From positions 1-32,445 of the IMG/VR virus record IMGVR_UViG_3300032092_000142: a stretch of DNA of 32,445 bases; one strand, written 5' to 3'. Source of the stretch: a virus. Below, one piece after another: positions 16,049 through 25,130 of this stretch (positions are counted from its first letter, which is position 1; each line of letters starts with the position of its first letter). The notes beneath the pieces were generated by a model that made no database searches, was not told where the DNA came from, and was given only the letters and a program-made list of their open reading frames with translations. A program made the position numbers and the translations under genes.

Positions 16049-19000
16049 ATGCCTTACGACCCACAGACAGGCGAGTATATCCCCGATATGGGGCCAAGTT
16101 CGTCCAATGTTCCAAAATCCAATTCTTTTGGTTTTGACCCCGGCCAATCTACTCGTGACTATCTTGCAGGCGTAGCTAATCCAGAGACGCTTTCAGCCCT
16201 CCTTGGAGCCGAAGCTGCGGCACGTCCTCAGTTGGGTGCTCAGGGACTTAGAGACCTTAGCCAATTTCAGTCAGGTGCACCACAATTTAATGTTCAGGCG
16301 TTTCTTGCCGCTCGGCCCGATATCCTCAATAATTTCAACAATGCTAAGGATGACTATTCCAGAATGTATGGAGGTCTTGAGCAATACGCTAAGGCTGCTG
16401 CTGACGCCGAAGGGCTTACACCTCAGTTTACAACTACCCAAGGTGGTAGCCTCGATCTTCTAAAACAAGCTGCTGGTGTTACGAGTGGCATAGAGACGGC
16501 GGCAAATACCGCCCTACGAACAGCGGGAGCGGCAGATGTTGCTGCTTTGGCTCCTCAACTTGCAGCCACCTACAATCAACTAAACCCAGAGATTCAAGCG
16601 AGCTTACAACGCGCTGAAGGTTTGAGTCGAGTTCCTGATGCCTATGCCCCAATGCGGACGGCGGCTTTTAATGCTCAACAATTTAATGATCTTCAGTTCA
16701 ATCCAGCCCAAGCCTCCCTGTTGGGTAGTGCTCCGCAAGTAGATTTAGGTGGATACAACGCCGCACAAGTTGGGGCTCAGAGTTACAATCCCACACAGGC
16801 TTCTGCACAAGGTTATAACGCGGCCCTAGCGCAGTCTCAGGGCTACAATGCCCAACAAGCCTCGGCTCAAGGCTACAACGCTGCTCTAGCCCAATCCCAA
16901 GGCTACAATGCCGCATTAGCTCAATCCGAAGGCTACAACGCCGCTTTAGCTCAATCTCAAGGCTATAACGCTCAACAAGCACAGTCTCAGGGTTACAATG
17001 CTGCTCTAGCCCAATCACAGGGCTATAACGCTCAACAAGCACAGTCGCAAGGCTACAATGCCGCTCTAGCTCAATCGCAAGGTTATGACGCTGCACAGGC
17101 CCAATCACGCGGCTACGATGCTGCTCTAGCTCAATCACGAGGCTATGACGCTGCTCTAGCTCAATCACGCGGTTACGATGCTGCACAGGCTCAATCGCAA
17201 GGCTATCAATCTCAAGGCTACACCCCACAAGGCTATCAAGCTGCTCAAGCTGGTGCTGGTATGCAGACGGAGGCTGAGCGTTTGGCCCGTGGCAAACTCG
17301 GTGAATCGCTTTACGCTCAAGCCTTACAGGCTGGGCCAAGTGCAGCCGCTCAATTGCTTGGTAGTCGTGCGGCAGAATTTGCCGCTAGCACAGGTCAGCT
17401 TTCCCCTGAAGAACTGAGAAACATTCAGCAAGGCACCCGCGAAGCCTATGCTGCGCGTGGTATTGAGATGAGTAATCCAGCCATTGCTGCTGAGGCTGCT
17501 GCACGATCCGGAGCAATGCGTCAACGTCAGGCTGAAGACCTAGCTCAAGCTGCTGCTCTCAATCAGGCTTATACCCAAGACCTTTCCGCCAATCGTCAAT
17601 TTGGCACAGGTCTCTATGGTCAGGAAATTGGATTGCAGCAATCCAACCAACAGGCCGCGCTTCAGGCTGCTCTTGCCAACCAACAGATAGGTCAAAACTT
17701 GTCCTTGGCCAACCTTCAAGCCGTTAACCAAGCTGGTCAATTTACCGCTGGTTTGGGTGCTGAGGCTGCTCAGTTTGGGGCTAATGCAGCCAATCAATCC
17801 GGTCAGTTTGCGGCTACTGCTGCAAATCAGGCTGCGTTACAGAATGCTCAGTTAGCTTCTCAGGCTGGTCAGTTTGGAGCTAGTGCATTTAATCAAGCTG
17901 CAATCCAGAACGCTCAAAACATTTCTCAAGCAAATCAGTTTGAAGCAGCTTCCGCTAATCAAGCGGCCATACAGAACGCTCAGAATCTCTCTCAGGCTAA
18001 CCAATTTGGAGCCGGTGCCTTTAATCAGGCTGCAATAGAAAACGCTCAACTAGCTTCTCAAGCTGGTCAATTTAGAGCGTCTGCATCTAATCAGGCCGCA
18101 TTGCAGAATGCCCAAAACATCTCTCAAGCTAACCAATTTGGAGCTAGTGCGTTTAATCAGGCTGCAATTCAAAACGCTTTGCTTGGCTCTCAGGCTGGCC
18201 AGTTTGGTGCATCTTCAGCCAATCAAGCTGCATTGCAGAATGCTCAGAACATTTCTCAGGCCAACCAGTTTGGAGCTGGTGCGTTTAATCAGGCTCAGTT
18301 GCAAAACGCCTTGCTCGGCTCTCAAGCCAACCAGTTTGGTGCATCATCCGCAAATCAAGCTGCTTTACAAAACGCTCAAAACATTTCTCTGGCCAACCAG
18401 TTTGGGGCATCATCCGCCAACCAAGCTGCAATTCAGAACGCTCAGAACATCTCCCAAGCCAACCAATTCGGGGCATTATCCGCAAACCAAGCAGCTATAC
18501 AAAATGCTCAGAACATCTCCCAAGCCAATCAGTTTGGAGCTGGCGCACTAAACCAAGCTGCTTTGCAAAATGCGCTACTTGGCTCGCAGGCCGGGCAATT
18601 TGGCGCATCTGCCTTCAATCAGGCTCAATTACAGAACGCTCAGAACATCACTGGAGCCAATCAATTTGGTGCTGGGGCTCAAAATCAAGTATCCCTTGCC
18701 AATCAAGCGGCGTTTAATCAGGCAGGTCAATTCGGGGCTGGAGCCCAGAACCAAGCCAATCTTGCCAACCAAGCTGCGCTTAATCAAGCAGGTATGTTCC
18801 GAGCTGAGGCTGGCAATCAAAGCCAGCTTACAAATGCTCAGCTGCAAGCTCAGTATGCAATGGCCAATCAGGGCGCGGCCAATCAGTTCTCTCTTGCCAA
18901 TCAAGCTGCGGGCATGGACGTTAATGCTCAGAACCGTTTGTTTGCCGCCAATCAGCAACAGCAGAACATCTCCAACCTTGGTCTAATTGGACAGGCTGAC

Positions 19001-19771
19001 TCGGCCACCGCTGAAGCTAACAGGGCTTATGCCCTCAACTTGGCCCAAGGCTATCGTGGCGCGGCGTATGACCCAACGGCTATGCTGCTAGGTCAACAGA
19101 GCAATGCCGGTCAAACCGCTGCTCAACAGCAAGGATATGCTCTGGACTTGGCTAAGACGTTTAACACCCCCACAACTTACAATCCAGACACGGGTATTAA
19201 CTTGGCGTTGGCCAATCAGGCTAACATCACCAACCGGGACATTGCCCAGCAGTCCGCTGCTGCTCAATTGGCGGCTGCTAAGGCTGGTGCCTCTGCTACA
19301 AAGACTTCTGGTGTTGCGGGCGGTGTTGGCAGCATTATTGGCGGTGTGCTTTCAGGTAAAATTTTCTTGAAATGTATTCCAGAGGGCGAACTTATTGACA
19401 CACCAGAAGGTCAAGTGGCCATTGAGGACATCCGTTCTGGTGATAGCGTCATTGGCTTCTCTGGTGAACCCGTTAAGGTGCTCATTAAACATGAGTATGC
19501 CGAAAACCCAGAAGCCGAACGCTTCCATCGTTTCTACCTTGATAATGGCAAGGACTTCTCTGTATGCGATATGCACCGCATTGAAGGCGAACGCTCGATG
19601 GACTACAATGTGGGGAACAGCTTTAAGGGCGGCGAAGTTGTTGAAGCCATCGCTGTCTATGGCGGCGTCAGCCGTTCCTATGACTTGTTGACGGAAGACA
19701 TAGGCTATCGTATGTCTGGCGTAGCTGTTAACAGCATGATTGAAGAACTTGCCGCCTTCTCATCCACCTAA
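16049..19771 (+). CDS. Giant repeat-rich internal/ejection protein with C-terminal Hint domain
   Basis: The start at ATG 16049, 4 nt after the fibre stop, gives 1240 residues; a longer in-frame start at 15983 would overlap the fibre gene by 62 nt. The order is: N-terminal region (1-234); 15 decapeptide repeats of GYNAALAQSQ type (235-384); a Gln/Ala-rich helical stretch; 15 repeats of 22 residues of NQAALQNAQNISQANQFGA type (593-922); an AAQ-rich helix; a Gly-rich hydrophobic segment (GVAGGVGSIIGGVLSGK, ~1088-1104); and a Hint domain from C1109 to N1228 with a 12-residue tail. The architecture and place before two more giant proteins fit a virion-internal ejection protein. Hint domains cleave or splice their host chain, so self-processing is likely. 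Confidence 0.75.
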   Translation: MPYDPQTGEYIPDMGPSSSNVPKSNSFGFDPGQSTRDYLAGVANPETLSALLGAEAAARPQLGAQGLRDLSQFQSGAPQFNVQAFLAARPDILNNFNNAKDDYSRMYGGLEQYAKAAADAEGLTPQFTTTQGGSLDLLKQAAGVTSGIETAANTALRTAGAADVAALAPQLAATYNQLNPEIQASLQRAEGLSRVPDAYAPMRTAAFNAQQFNDLQFNPAQASLLGSAPQVDLGGYNAAQVGAQSYNPTQASAQGYNAALAQSQGYNAQQASAQGYNAALAQSQGYNAALAQSEGYNAALAQSQGYNAQQAQSQGYNAALAQSQGYNAQQAQSQGYNAALAQSQGYDAAQAQSRGYDAALAQSRGYDAALAQSRGYDAAQAQSQGYQSQGYTPQGYQAAQAGAGMQTEAERLARGKLGESLYAQALQAGPSAAAQLLGSRAAEFAASTGQLSPEELRNIQQGTREAYAARGIEMSNPAIAAEAAARSGAMRQRQAEDLAQAAALNQAYTQDLSANRQFGTGLYGQEIGLQQSNQQAALQAALANQQIGQNLSLANLQAVNQAGQFTAGLGAEAAQFGANAANQSGQFAATAANQAALQNAQLASQAGQFGASAFNQAAIQNAQNISQANQFEAASANQAAIQNAQNLSQANQFGAGAFNQAAIENAQLASQAGQFRASASNQAALQNAQNISQANQFGASAFNQAAIQNALLGSQAGQFGASSANQAALQNAQNISQANQFGAGAFNQAQLQNALLGSQANQFGASSANQAALQNAQNISLANQFGASSANQAAIQNAQNISQANQFGALSANQAAIQNAQNISQANQFGAGALNQAALQNALLGSQAGQFGASAFNQAQLQNAQNITGANQFGAGAQNQVSLANQAAFNQAGQFGAGAQNQANLANQAALNQAGMFRAEAGNQSQLTNAQLQAQYAMANQGAANQFSLANQAAGMDVNAQNRLFAANQQQQNISNLGLIGQADSATAEANRAYALNLAQGYRGAAYDPTAMLLGQQSNAGQTAAQQQGYALDLAKTFNTPTTYNPDTGINLALANQANITNRDIAQQSAAAQLAAAKAGASATKTSGVAGGVGSIIGGVLSGKIFLKCIPEGELIDTPEGQVAIEDIRSGDSVIGFSGEPVKVLIKHEYAENPEAERFHRFYLDNGKDFSVCDMHRIEGERSMDYNVGNSFKGGEVVEAIAVYGGVSRSYDLLTEDIGYRMSGVAVNSMIEELAAFSST
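16751..17200 (+). repeat. 15 tandem 30-bp (10-residue) repeats
   Basis: Exactly 15 units of 30 bp run without a single indel. The protein consensus is GY(N/D)AALAQSQ, with Gly-Tyr at every unit start except the second, which has Ser-Tyr. Late units change Asn to Asp and Gln to Arg, giving a gradient along the array. Confidence 0.95.
17825..18814 (+). repeat. 15 tandem 66-bp (22-residue) repeats
   Basis: Fifteen units of 66 bp, no indels, consensus NQAA(L/I)QNAQNISQANQFGASAF. The two 11-residue halves both place small or apolar residues at matching positions, so the array reads as hendecads in a long helix. DNA copies differ at many third positions, so selection acts on the protein length and pattern. 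Confidence 0.95.
19373..19732 (+). other. Hint (hedgehog/intein-type) domain region
   Basis: Residues 1109-1228 of the giant protein. Block A: C1109 then IPEGELIDTPEGQVAIEDI and RSGDSVIGFSGEPVKVL. Block B: VCDMHRIEGE with H1176. C-terminal blocks: SYDLLTEDIGYRMSGVAVNS, ending in N1228-S1229. This matches the Hint fold order (nucleophile Cys at position 1, His for the N-S acyl shift, terminal Asn). The residue before the Asn is Val rather than the usual His. At 120 residues there is no room for a homing endonuclease. Confidence 0.85.
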
Positions 19772-19786
19772 ACTTTCTTAAACACA

Positions 19787-21385
19787 ATGATTGGAAGCTC
19801 CGTAAATCCCGCCCTAGGTCGCATTGACTACTCCCCTATCACACAGGGGGCGCAATCTGCTGCACAAAGCATTCAAGCTGGTGGTCAAGCCTATGGAAAT
19901 ATGTTTGCCAATCTTGGCCAACAAATCGGTAGTGGCATCCAGCAATATCAGAAGAATAAAGAGGAGCGCGATTTTTTTGTTACAACCGTAACAAACAGAA
20001 TTGGACAAGTCAAAAAAGCCTATGATGAGTTTAAGTTAAATCCTAATCTTTATGGCAAGGAATTTCCGGTTAAAGAAGATTTTTTTAAGAATCTTCCAAT
20101 TGGAGATATTCCCAATATGCCGATAGGTAAGCTCAAGTCTCTTGCTAATGAATATGACGGAATCCTGCAAGACACGCGTGGTGCCTTAGCTAAGGCTAAT
20201 GCTATTCGTCAAGCCGAAAGAGATATAAAATCTATTGCTGAAAACAAATTCTTTACAGATGCTTATTCCGCCGCGCAAAATCTGACGGTTCCAATGGGGG
20301 TTAGCACAACCCTTAAGACAAGCTATCAAACCCCCACGCTGCAAGAGGGTCTTACCAATCTTTCTCGCCTTAACTATGGTAAAGCAGTAAAAGAGGGCGG
20401 TGTTATTTCTGGCGGTAAGTTTAATAGGCCCAATTTCAACTCAGTTCCAGAAAGCATTAAGGATTTTATTAACGTTAACGCTAAGACGGGTGCCGCTGAA
20501 CTCCTGACGGAAAAGATTGCTAATTTCAATAGAACCGCAGATCAAGCCATTAAGGTGAGGGACAATTATGGAACCATCCTTGAGCGAGGAACACGCCCAG
20601 ACTTTAAGGTTGAGTCATTTGCCGGTGGTGTAGGCGGTGGATTTCGCAGAACACCAATTGAAAAGCCACTTACGGAAGAGGAAAAGATTGCAACTAATGA
20701 TCTTTACAGATCGTCGCAAGCGCAAGTTGCTAGGATTCAAGAAACCAGAAGGGCCATTGATGAAGCGCGCAAGTTCGTTGAAAGAGACGCCAAGGGTGCA
20801 ACTCCCGCTGAAATCAAGACCTATATCTCTAAAGACCCCAATCTCACTCCGTTGCAATTTGCATCGTTTGAGTTTGTTACAAAGCCTGAGTTTCGCAATG
20901 CTACGGCTCAAGAAAAAACAGATAAGGTTCTCAATGAATACATTAAACAAGGCGGTGAAATATCTCCTGATTTCTTGGCTAAAGTTAAGACTGCATTTAA
21001 AACTGATATTGAAAAGACTGATTTAGGTGGTGGCAAGGTAGCCATTACTTATGGCAACAGTCTTACAGTTGTTGATACTAATAGAAAAAATGAACGTGTT
21101 CCGCTTGGGGAAATCAAAAAATTTGAGCAAGATAACTATCAAGCCCTTCTAAACAAAGCAGTTACTACCTATCCTTCTTGGGATAAGGTTCCAGATGACA
21201 TTAAAGCACTTCTAGCTAGTTTAACAGATGTGTATGGCGGAAATGATAATTTGGGCATGAAAATGTCTGCGACCGTTGCCTTCAATAATCGACGCGAAGT
21301 TCTTCGCGGCACACCATCTCCAGCAGCTCAAAACCCAATGCTGTCTCCTCCGAGCGGATTTACTCTTACTCAAACCCGGCGATAA
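19787..21385 (+). CDS. Putative internal virion/ejection protein 2
   Basis: The 532-residue protein starts 15 nt after the previous gene. The N-terminus (NPALGRIDYSPITQGAQSAA, then GNMFANLGQQIGSGIQQYQK) is an amphipathic Gly/Ala/Gln helix, as in several phage internal proteins that insert in membranes. The rest is mixed helical and basic-acidic with no enzymatic motif visible. Together with its two large neighbours it forms a trio like the T7 gp14-15-16 or P22 gp7-16-20 ejection sets. That comparison is by size, order and composition only. Confidence 0.6.
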   Translation: MIGSSVNPALGRIDYSPITQGAQSAAQSIQAGGQAYGNMFANLGQQIGSGIQQYQKNKEERDFFVTTVTNRIGQVKKAYDEFKLNPNLYGKEFPVKEDFFKNLPIGDIPNMPIGKLKSLANEYDGILQDTRGALAKANAIRQAERDIKSIAENKFFTDAYSAAQNLTVPMGVSTTLKTSYQTPTLQEGLTNLSRLNYGKAVKEGGVISGGKFNRPNFNSVPESIKDFINVNAKTGAAELLTEKIANFNRTADQAIKVRDNYGTILERGTRPDFKVESFAGGVGGGFRRTPIEKPLTEEEKIATNDLYRSSQAQVARIQETRRAIDEARKFVERDAKGATPAEIKTYISKDPNLTPLQFASFEFVTKPEFRNATAQEKTDKVLNEYIKQGGEISPDFLAKVKTAFKTDIEKTDLGGGKVAITYGNSLTVVDTNRKNERVPLGEIKKFEQDNYQALLNKAVTTYPSWDKVPDDIKALLASLTDVYGGNDNLGMKMSATVAFNNRREVLRGTPSPAAQNPMLSPPSGFTLTQTRR

Positions 21386-21388
21386 TTT

Positions 21389-24300
21389 ATGCAAATCACA
21401 GCTCCTTCTGGTCGGGTCTATCAATGGAACAAGCCCACTGAGCCAACCAAGGAAGATTACGATGCTTTGCAACGCTATGATGATTCATTAAGCAATGCAA
21501 AGCCTAAACAATCTGGCCTTGGTCAAACTGCTGCCGACATAGGCATTGAGGTAGGGCTTGGTATTGGTGGTCAAGTAGCCGGGGCTGCTCTTGCTCCGCT
21601 TACTGGCGGCGCGTCCATTCCTGTCCTTGGTGGTATAGGCGCGGGCATTGGTAATACACTTGTTCAAAAGGGCCAAATTCAGCGTGGTGAACGTCCCGAC
21701 TTTTCATTTGGAGAACTAGCTTCTGCCATTGGGCTTGGTGCAATTCCCGGTGGAAAGGCTGCTCAAGCTGGAGGGAGTGTTCTTAAAAACATGGGTGTGC
21801 GTGCGGCTCAAGGTGCTGGTCTGGCTGGAGCTGGAGAGATTGCAAGGGTGGCTATTGACCAAGGGCGACTTCCTACGGCTGAAGAGTTCACTACGGCTCT
21901 TGCTGGAGGTTCTATTACGGGTGGTGCGCTAGGTGGCCTAGAACAGTCGATTACGACCCGTTTAAAGACCAATCCCCTGTTTCGTGAGCAACGGATAGGG
22001 TCGGAGATAATTGATGCCTTAAAACGCATTGACGGTGAAAAGAACGCCATTTCAGAAGAAGGCCGAGTTCTCATCTCTGAATTGGATAAGAAACTTAGGG
22101 GCATTAAAGACCCCGCAGTTCGCGCTGATTTAGATTTTAAAGTAAACCAAGTGCTTGGTGGCAAAATCAATCAAACCAACATCCCAGAAGATTTTGCCGC
22201 AATAACTACTGCTTTGCGTAAAACTACCGACGATGCAACTGGTCGTTTAAAAGACCTAGGAATTATTGAAAAGGACGAAGCCCTTTACAGCACGCTGACC
22301 GATAATGAAGGAAGTTATCTTCGACGCGCTTATAAAATACTTGCCGTTCCGGGATGGAGGCCAAGCAAAGAGTCATTCAACAAGTGGGTTACGCAGAATG
22401 TTGAGAATGATATGAGCAATTGGACTGGTTTGAAAACAAAAAAGCTCCTTAGCATTAAGGATGCAAATGACCAAATTGCTGCTGAACGGGCTAAGCTCAC
22501 TCAAAAATACACTAATAAGGCCAATGAATTATTGGACAGAGATAATGCCACCGCTTATTTAACGCAGGGGAGGGTATCAACAAATACCGGCATATTTAGA
22601 AAACGTAAGAACATTGACCAAGCCACTCGTGAATTGCTTGGTGAAATTCAAGACCCTGTATTTGTTGCCAGCGATACTCTTGGACGCATGACGGGAACTG
22701 AAGCTACCTATAAGGGGCTCAGTGAAGTAAGGCGCATCGGTTTAGATTCTGGTATTTTTCGCCAAAACAAATCCATTGAAGGCGATGTAATGATTGCACC
22801 CAAAGGAGATAAGTTCAATCCACTAAGCGGATTGTGGACAAGTCCAGAGTTTAGAGATGAGTTTAATAAATATAACGCAAATGATCTTGGTCCGATTATG
22901 AGCAAGATGAGTGGTCTTGCAATTGTATCCAGCGCAGCTAAAATTCCAAAGACTCTTTTTTCATTAAAAGGCTGGGCGTCTAACGCATGGGGCGGACCGC
23001 TAGATGTAATTGCACAAGGTCATGGTTTGGAGTTATTGAAAAAAGATAATTACAACCAAGCATTAAAAAATGCTGGTTATCAAATTGGGTTTATTAAATC
23101 AGATGGCTCTGTATCCGCAAAGGAGGCTCAGGAATTCTACAAGGGAATGTTGAGATATAACTTGATAGAACCCAATGTTCAATTCTCGGATTTTCTAAAC
23201 ACTTTTGAGATTGCTGAGGGTCAGTTTAAAAATCCGCTACTTGTTAAAACTGCAAGCAAGGCAAAGTCTGGGCTTGGCACCATAGGTAAATTTTACTCTA
23301 TGCCAGCAACATCTAGCAAAGTTTTTAATTTGGCTGGAGAGTTACAGGATATGCGTGCGGCATTTCCAAACGAGTCTCCCGATGTGATATTTAGAAAAGC
23401 CGCTGAACGCACACGCATGACAACGGAAGGATATTCCAATCTTCCAAAAGCTATCCGCGATTTTTCTTCCGTTGGATTTTTAGACCCATTTGTCGCTTAC
23501 ACTGCCGACCGTTTCCGCGTTGTTTACAATACTTACAAGTTAGCATTGGAGGATATGAATAGCGGTAATAATGTTTTGCGTAAGGCTGGGGCTAAACGCA
23601 TGGCCGCAATGACGACAACACTAGCGGCTGCTGGAGCCTTGGGATTAAATACCGATATATCAAAAGAAGAGGAGGCTGCCGTAAGAAATAGACTGCCTGA
23701 ATGGGATAAGGATTCTTTTATTAAGATTAACAAGGCAGACGACGGCTCATACACCTACACCAATCTTAACTACAATATTCCCCATACGATTGTAATGGAG
23801 GCCGCGTTTGCTGCTCTCAACCAAGAAAACCCGCAGGATGCGATGAAGAAATTCATCTCTGTTGCAAGCAAGCAAGCGTTTGGCCAGAACCTTTTGCTCG
23901 CTCCGCTAACTGAAGTTTACACGGGTAAGACCGGCAGGGGGGTGCCAATTAGCAGTGAGAACGACCCAGACTACAAACAGTTTATCGACAAGTCTGCTTA
24001 CTTTATTAACGAAGCATTTACACCACTTGTCATTAAGGAAATAAACAAGGGTTATAACGCATTGAAAGCCGAGCAGTCCAGTATTAAACCCTCTAGTCCC
24101 AATGCCCCAAAGATTGAAGACATTCTGTTGTCCAATCTTGCTGGTATCCGTATTCAACGTGTCAATCCAAGGGAGCAGATGAAGTTTCAAGCTGCTGGAT
24201 TCTCCCGCGATTTGGTCAACGATCAAATTGCTTTCTCTTCCGAGAAGCGTAGAGCCCTTGATGAAGGAGAGACGGCTAAAGCATTTGATAGGTTCTCTGG

Positions 24301-24802
24301 TCGCTACAAATCTACCTACGACAAGGTTGCAGGCGTTGTTAACGATGCTCGCGTTCTTGGCCTTACAGACGACGAGATTGCTAAGACGCTCAAAGATGGA
24401 AGGGTGCCCACCGCCATTGCTCTTGGTGCAATTAACGGAACCTACGTTGCGCCTGAGCCTGACAACGAGAACTCACCCAAGATGCTTTACGAAAAGATTC
24501 AGGCATTACCAAGGGGCGATCAGGAGCGGGCGTTGCGTCAGCTCATTTCACAGAAGCCTGACATTGGTAAAAGTCTAGTGTCTCGATTTAGACAGGACGC
24601 TAGAAACGAAGCATTGAACATTGGTGAGGTGGACAAACTGCTCTTGGCTCAGTCCGCCGAGGACGGGGAGCGAGCCATGTTCATCAATCGTAAGCTGGCA
24701 ACAATTCAGGAAGACTACAAGAAACAAATCTACCTGAATGACTTGCGTAAAAAGAAAATCCTAACCCCACAGGTTGAGGTTCAGATGATTGCTTACAGGT
24801 AG
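21389..24802 (+). CDS. Putative large internal virion/ejection protein 3
   Basis: This is a 1137-residue protein that starts 3 nt after its upstream neighbour. It opens with a short ITAPSGRVYQWNKPTEPTKE segment, a motif seen at the N-terminus of some phage internal proteins. A glycine/alanine-rich hydrophobic stretch follows (residues ~50-170; VGLGIGGQVAGAALAPLTGG, then VLGGIGAGIGNTL), able to insert in membrane. The remaining ~950 residues are helical, including an AKIPKTLFSLKGWASNAWGG segment. No lysozyme, transglycosylase or protease signature was found by eye. It is the last gene of the late operon. Confidence 0.6.
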   Translation: MQITAPSGRVYQWNKPTEPTKEDYDALQRYDDSLSNAKPKQSGLGQTAADIGIEVGLGIGGQVAGAALAPLTGGASIPVLGGIGAGIGNTLVQKGQIQRGERPDFSFGELASAIGLGAIPGGKAAQAGGSVLKNMGVRAAQGAGLAGAGEIARVAIDQGRLPTAEEFTTALAGGSITGGALGGLEQSITTRLKTNPLFREQRIGSEIIDALKRIDGEKNAISEEGRVLISELDKKLRGIKDPAVRADLDFKVNQVLGGKINQTNIPEDFAAITTALRKTTDDATGRLKDLGIIEKDEALYSTLTDNEGSYLRRAYKILAVPGWRPSKESFNKWVTQNVENDMSNWTGLKTKKLLSIKDANDQIAAERAKLTQKYTNKANELLDRDNATAYLTQGRVSTNTGIFRKRKNIDQATRELLGEIQDPVFVASDTLGRMTGTEATYKGLSEVRRIGLDSGIFRQNKSIEGDVMIAPKGDKFNPLSGLWTSPEFRDEFNKYNANDLGPIMSKMSGLAIVSSAAKIPKTLFSLKGWASNAWGGPLDVIAQGHGLELLKKDNYNQALKNAGYQIGFIKSDGSVSAKEAQEFYKGMLRYNLIEPNVQFSDFLNTFEIAEGQFKNPLLVKTASKAKSGLGTIGKFYSMPATSSKVFNLAGELQDMRAAFPNESPDVIFRKAAERTRMTTEGYSNLPKAIRDFSSVGFLDPFVAYTADRFRVVYNTYKLALEDMNSGNNVLRKAGAKRMAAMTTTLAAAGALGLNTDISKEEEAAVRNRLPEWDKDSFIKINKADDGSYTYTNLNYNIPHTIVMEAAFAALNQENPQDAMKKFISVASKQAFGQNLLLAPLTEVYTGKTGRGVPISSENDPDYKQFIDKSAYFINEAFTPLVIKEINKGYNALKAEQSSIKPSSPNAPKIEDILLSNLAGIRIQRVNPREQMKFQAAGFSRDLVNDQIAFSSEKRRALDEGETAKAFDRFSGRYKSTYDKVAGVVNDARVLGLTDDEIAKTLKDGRVPTAIALGAINGTYVAPEPDNENSPKMLYEKIQALPRGDQERALRQLISQKPDIGKSLVSRFRQDARNEALNIGEVDKLLLAQSAEDGERAMFINRKLATIQEDYKKQIYLNDLRKKKILTPQVEVQMIAYR

Positions 24803-24803
24803 G

Positions 24804-25043
24804 CTACTCTACCGGCTCCATCACGCTAATCCCGTTCCCGCTCAGGTAGAATTGGAGGCCGCAATTGGCTCCTCCCACCACTTCACAATGGGCGGTAAGT
24901 TCTTTGTCCACGCTTAGCATCCTGAACTTGTAGTGTTTAGGTAGCTCCATGAGCCTCTTGTCGTCTAGCTGAACTAGCACTCCTACCTCTAGTGGCAGGT
25001 TCTTAAACCAATAGAGCGGGTCGTTGGGGGATAGGTTTTTCAT
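24804..25043 (-). CDS. Small hypothetical protein, last gene of minus operon
   Basis: This 79-residue protein (LEVGVLVQLDDKRLMELPKH, then CEVVGGANCGLQFYLSGNG) looks like a small strand-rich domain with two Cys. The ATG at 25043 has an A/T-rich leader. Its stop lies 1 nt from the stop of the last late gene, so the two operons collide tail to tail. No family recognised. Confidence 0.6.
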   Translation of the reverse strand: MKNLSPNDPLYWFKNLPLEVGVLVQLDDKRLMELPKHYKFRMLSVDKELTAHCEVVGGANCGLQFYLSGNGISVMEPVE

Positions 25044-25052
25044 AAATTGTAA

Positions 25053-25103
25053 GGGAGGCTCAAACTCCCATCTTCAGTATGGCCCCCACCTCGTCAGGTG
25101 GGC
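25053..25103. other. Two hairpins in the gap between minus-strand genes
   Basis: GGGAG (25053-25057) pairs with CTCCC (25065-25069), and CCCACCT (25085-25091) pairs with AGGTGGG (25096-25102) round a 4-nt loop. Neither is followed by a T-run on either strand, so they are not classical terminators. One lies just ahead of the 25043 start and could regulate it, or slow polymerases from the converging operons. Confidence 0.45.
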
Positions 25104-25130
25104 AGCACTGAAATGTTATTCTTTACACCA

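Noticed and set aside
16698-17339. Minus-strand frame of 213 residues with repeats opposite the giant gene
   Set aside because: Repeats are the complement of the decapeptide array; no coding evidence of its own.
19373-19732. A classical intein with homing endonuclease
   Set aside because: The domain is only about 120 residues with no LAGLIDADG or HNH insertion, and lies at the very C-terminus with a 12-residue tail.
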